A stretch of 64,000 bases of DNA from Oegoconia quadripuncta. Taxonomy: Eukaryota > Arthropoda > Insecta > Lepidoptera > Autostichidae. A model generated the notes under the pieces. It had not been told where the DNA came from, did not search any database, and saw only the letters and a list, made by a program, of their open reading frames with translations. The position numbers and the translations under genes were made by a program. The stretch covers positions 6,900,914 to 6,964,913 of the forward strand of contig OX438749.1 of the NCBI GenBank assembly GCA_949316235.1, in the 5' to 3' direction. Below are positions 60,207 through 64,000 of this stretch, one piece after another (position 1 is the stretch's first letter; each line of letters begins with the position of its first letter).

Positions 60207-61000
60207 GGGTAGGGAGTTAAAAATTAATCCTCGCAATTTATTGGTCAGCAGAGATTTTTATTGGACGTACCAGCCACAGTACCAATGAGCGTATAAGAAC
60301 GATTTACTGAGTTCGTTATTTACAAAACGTTATATCTACAAAGATTTATAGTATTGTTGAAAATATGACATTTTGAGGGTCTCTAGAATAAGAGAAGAGA
60401 TTGATACTATCTGTTGACTGTTGTTATATTAAATTACAAAAATTGTATTGTAAATATTAGATTAAGTAGATATTTATAGAAATACATTTTGATAAAAATT
60501 ACATAATGTTTCTTTCACAAGTTCAGTATGATAAACATGCATACTTCATGTTTAGTGGTATACTTCTTTCTTTCAGGTAAGTAAAACAACATGTGATAAA
60601 CAAAATAATAGCTTTATTTATGCTTTCAAAATGTAAAATAACCAATAAATAATAGAAACATTTTACAACATTCATAAATAAATATCACGTCTATACATAA
60701 TGTAACATCACAATATAACTCTTCACAAGAGTGCGTAAAAGAGAAAGCATTTTCAAACGAAATGGTCGCTAAGATAACTGCGGACTAAGACTAAGGCCGT
60801 AAACTTGTTATCAAAATTAAAATTTTTGGTGGGGGGAACAAAAAAAAAAGAATTATTACACCAGGCTTAGTAAGTTCGCGGTTACACCAGCAGCGCTGAA
60901 ATACTAGGTCGTCATAAGCTTATGTTGAAGTGACATTTTCACGGACCACTTCAAGGAATTTAGATTTTTATTTGATATAAAAGATAAATGGATCTAGTTA
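60207..61000. other. UTP20 3' UTR and spacer
   Basis: No gene recognised. No clear AATAAA occurs in the first 400 bp after the stop codon; AATAAA-like sequence appears near 60642. Confidence 0.45.
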
Positions 61001-61766
61001 CAGAGGTGTGACTTATCTAAGATACAAGTATCTGAAATACAGATACAAGATGCAAGATACGTATTTTCATTTTGTATCTAAAATACTTTTTAAAAAATCA
61101 TTTTGTATCTTGTATTTAAATATATTTTGTTTGGTATCTTAGTATTTTATAAATACTTTTTCTGATAAAATACTTTTAGTAATATATTAGTAGAAATATA
61201 TAAAATAAATGCGTAAAATTGAGCATGTCATTATTAGTCCAACATCACATTGGTAGATGGCGACTCTTTCTTTGCACTGCACTGGCCTGTATCTATACAA
61301 GATGTGGCAAATGCACAAGTCGTGCGAGCCAAACAATTTAAAAAAAAAAAACTTAAATGTAATTTCATTTGAGAAGATGACCGCCTTTTTGTATATATTA
61401 CATTACATTAAGTTATTTACGAATAATTCGTAAATAACTTAATGTTAAGTTATTTACATACGTAAATAACATTAAGTTATTTACGAATAAATCGTGTTAT
61501 GTTATGTAACGTGTGTGTTATGTTATCGTGTTATGCTCGTGTTGTCAATTAAGAAAAATAAACTTAGAATTCATTAAAATAAAATCTTGTTTTCTTACAA
61601 AAGTATTTGTATCTTAAAAAGTATTTAGAAGATACGTATTTGGTATTTAGTATTTCAGATACTATTCTCGAAAGTATTTTGTATCTGGTATCTGAAATAC
61701 TTTATTTAAAAGTATCTTGCATTTTGTATTGCAGATACTTTGTACAGGGTATTTTGTACATCTCTG
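61001..61766. mobile_element. hAT-like non-autonomous element with 8-bp TSD
   Basis: The left end is CAGAGGTGTG and the right end reverse-complements to CAGAGATGTACAAA, typical hAT termini. TCTAGTTA flanks both ends exactly (60993-61000 and 61767-61774). The interior has many GTATCT/AAATAC motifs in inverted arrangement. It is 766 bp with no transposase. Confidence 0.9.
61406..61444. repeat. Perfect 39-bp palindrome (19-bp arms)
   Basis: 19-nt arms around a single central A, followed by two further partial copies of GTTATTTACG/CGTAAATAAC to about 61490. It lies within the hAT-like element. Confidence 0.9.
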
Positions 61767-61774
61767 TCTAGTTA

Positions 61775-62768
61775 CTAGACCATTGTAATTCAGCAGATAA
61801 ATATGACCACATATATATCTCTGCGTCTAATTTTAATTTATTACATTGTCATATTGCCGGCTAACGTGTTAACTTGCTAAATAAATTTATTAGCCTCTAC
61901 AATCTTCATCAATTATATATTACTAACCTAGAGATAAGCTTCAATGGACTATATAACATGTGTAACTGACAATCTAAAGACTTCGTATTGCTTGCATGGT
62001 ATTAGGTCGCCAAACTGGGTAAGGGTTAGTCATCGCAGATATCTTGTAACATTGAACGTGACTTTTTTTTTAATATTCTTTTTAAGAGGGATATCCCGCA
62101 CGGTATTCCATACAAACTTGCTATACTACAATGCTAATGAAACTTTACAAGCGTATAGGACCTAAATAGATGTAAAAAGATAATACAGAACATTTTCGAA
62201 AAAGAGTAGAAGACAAAGACTACTAAATTTGAGGGATTTTCAGTTTTCCATAGTAACAGAAAAAATGCAAAATATTTTTTTAAATTCGATATTTTGAAAA
62301 TGTTGTCTGCAAATTAGATCTTTGTATTCTGCTTTTAGTTATAAAGTTTCATTAGAATCAGTCTTCATTTCGAAAAATATGGACTTGAAAATGCCGTCAA
62401 AGTCAAAAATGCTTTATTTTGTAGGTACACGGTACACTATTTTAAGTGTAAAATAAAATGAACAAAAAAAATAGTCGGATTTTAAGTGTAGCACTTATTC
62501 AAAAGGCAATATTCCCCTAAGAAAAACATGAGGGAATGCTCTTTAAAAACAGGTTTTAATATTACAAAAAGACAATCATACTTCATTATTAATTGTGAGA
62601 TAAACCCTCTTAATATACTAATAAACAACATACTGTTTACATGTGACGGTACAACTCAATACACAATCTAGAATAAAGCTCTTATATTAATAACTTTTAG
62701 ATACTTACAAATATTTAAACAGCACCTTATCTTTCAAAACGTATTGGTGAGTAGAGGCAATTGTGAAA
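61775..62768. other. Intergenic region, no gene recognised
   Basis: AT-rich sequence. The open frame at 61944-62165 has no recognisable domain. Confidence 0.5.
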
Positions 62769-63533
62769 TCACGGATGAGTTTTTTTTAACGTAAGGAAAA
62801 AATAGGGCATATCAGCTAAGTGAACTATTATTAAATAATTATAGAACTATCCAAGGTCAGCCTCTTCGGGTACCTTGGTGTGATGAAGTTAAGCTAAGTA
62901 GGCGATTAATTAAGTTAGCTGTTAGACTACGCTCTGGGCACTATCCATCAAACAAGTTTGGATATCTGATGAAAAGATGGAGTAGTTGAAGATGTCTAAC
63001 ACATGTTGATGGAATGTGCTAGAAATCGAAATGAAAGAGATACACTGATGAGACAATTAAAGCTGATTCAATACGCTGTAGGTTTGGCTCAATCAATTTT
63101 GGGTAAACCTGGATCAATAGCGGCCAGATTATTATATATATAATATGTTTGTATCTTCTCATCAGTGAATCTTGGTCAGGGTACGATGGGACTGTCATGT
63201 CTAGAAGGACTCAAGTCCCTAAGTAAATAAAGGTTAAAAAAAATAAAAAAAAATAATTATATAATTGGCATAGGTAGTTAAATTTTTTTAAACCATCATT
63301 GAAAAGGCGTTGTATCATTTAACGGTCGCATTTGTAGCCTATTCTACATAAGTACATAATTAAATAAATAAAAAAAAACACTTGGAGAATATGAGTTCCA
63401 AATAAATTTCGCATGACAGGAACCCTACGAATCCCACCAGTCGCATATCAATAACTACCTATGCCAATAACGTCTATTTCACCTACCTAATATGTCCGAT
63501 TTTTTCCTTACGGTAAAAAAACTCATCCGGTAT
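62769..63533. mobile_element. Second copy of the TACCGGATGAG transposon, with nested retroelement
   Basis: The left end (CGGATGAGTTTTTTTTAACG) and the right end (CGGTAAAAAAACTCATCCGG TA) match the termini at 55706-56415. Interior blocks (TTCCAAATAAATTTCGCATG, AACCCTACGAATCCC) also match. It is interrupted by a non-LTR fragment at 62844-63251. Confidence 0.8.
62844..63251 (+). mobile_element. 5'-truncated non-LTR retrotransposon nested in a DNA transposon
   Basis: It reads LRSGHYPSNKFGYLMKR in one frame, then decayed C-terminal sequence (THVDGMC, with frameshifts), a 3' UTR and an A-rich end. AATAATTATA (10 bp) flanks it at 62834-62843 and 63252-63261. Confidence 0.8.
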
Positions 63534-64000
63534 TTTTTGTCCGATTTGCTTTACAGACATGGATATCTGAATTTGTTTTTTTTTCATACTGTAGTATGAA
63601 TGTTTGTCACTTTATCACGCTAAAACGGATTTGGATATTTGACTATGCAGGGTATTTTTTATCACGGAGCAATTATATAATTTTTTTTAGCACTTAACCA
63701 TATTGTAGTGTGTAAATCTAGTAAAATTACAAGGATCATGTATTTTGTTAAGCAAGATTGATTTAGTAGAATTTAACAATTTTAGGAAATAGTATTTCAA
63801 CAATATCATTATTACATTAAAAGTATGACCTTATTCAGGTGAACAACCCCGGAAATCATGCCTTTGGAATTGTCATTGAATTTATTACTTATTATTATAT
63901 ACCTGCGTAAATAACACGGTAATAGGTACTAAATTATACGCCAAAGTAACGATTGAATAATTCACAGCTTTCATTACTAGGAATAAGTGCATACCACAGA
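63534..64000. other. Intergenic region to the window end, no gene recognised
   Basis: AT-rich sequence without recognisable coding or repeat structure. Confidence 0.5.

Overview
The window is nuclear DNA of an insect, almost certainly a moth or butterfly (Lepidoptera). It is AT-rich, its genes have many GT-AG introns, and the spaces are full of tRNA-headed SINEs, jockey-like and RTE-like non-LTR fragments and small inverted-repeat transposons of types common in lepidopteran genomes. No bacterial operon, CRISPR array, rRNA gene or functional tRNA gene was seen. No gene model was confirmed by transcripts. All exon boundaries were read from splice motifs, unbroken reading frame and remembered family sequence.

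Five host genes can be assembled completely from start to stop codon. (1) TSEN54, + strand, 10136-18928, 6 exons, 901 aa: structural subunit of the tRNA-splicing endonuclease. (2) A heparan sulfate 3-O-sulfotransferase, - strand, 30301-25391, 6 exons, 357 aa. (3) A TFPT/INO80F-like protein carrying a C-terminal HMG box, + strand, 30846-33047, 4 exons, 217 aa. (4) HAGH (glyoxalase II), - strand, 39887-36229, 5 exons, 300 aa, with a likely mitochondrial leader. (5) UTP20, + strand, 41301-60206, 14 exons, 2773 aa: SSU processome component.

Layout: 1-10.1 kb has no recognisable host gene, only dispersed repeats, a foldback element and retroelement remnants. 10.1-18.9 kb is TSEN54; its introns hold an RTE-type element with a target-site duplication, two opposed jockey-like fragments and SINEs. 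18.9-25.4 kb is intergenic and rich in transposons, including several with clear terminal inverted repeats. 25.4-33 kb is a head-to-head pair (sulfotransferase and HMG gene, start codons 544 bp apart). 33-36 kb is intergenic. 36.2-60.2 kb is a second head-to-head pair (HAGH and UTP20, 1.4 kb apart). 60.2-64 kb is intergenic, with a hAT-like element and a nested transposon.

The five genes do not form one pathway. TSEN54 and UTP20 both act in RNA maturation (tRNA and 18S rRNA), the HMG protein in chromatin remodelling, HAGH in methylglyoxal detoxification and the sulfotransferase in Golgi heparan sulfate modification. I did not find a convincing new biological system. The best leads are the expanded middle of TSEN54 with an apparent internal duplication, the TFPT-HMG architecture, a 5S-rRNA-like SINE, and several nested transposons whose insertion sites can be read directly.
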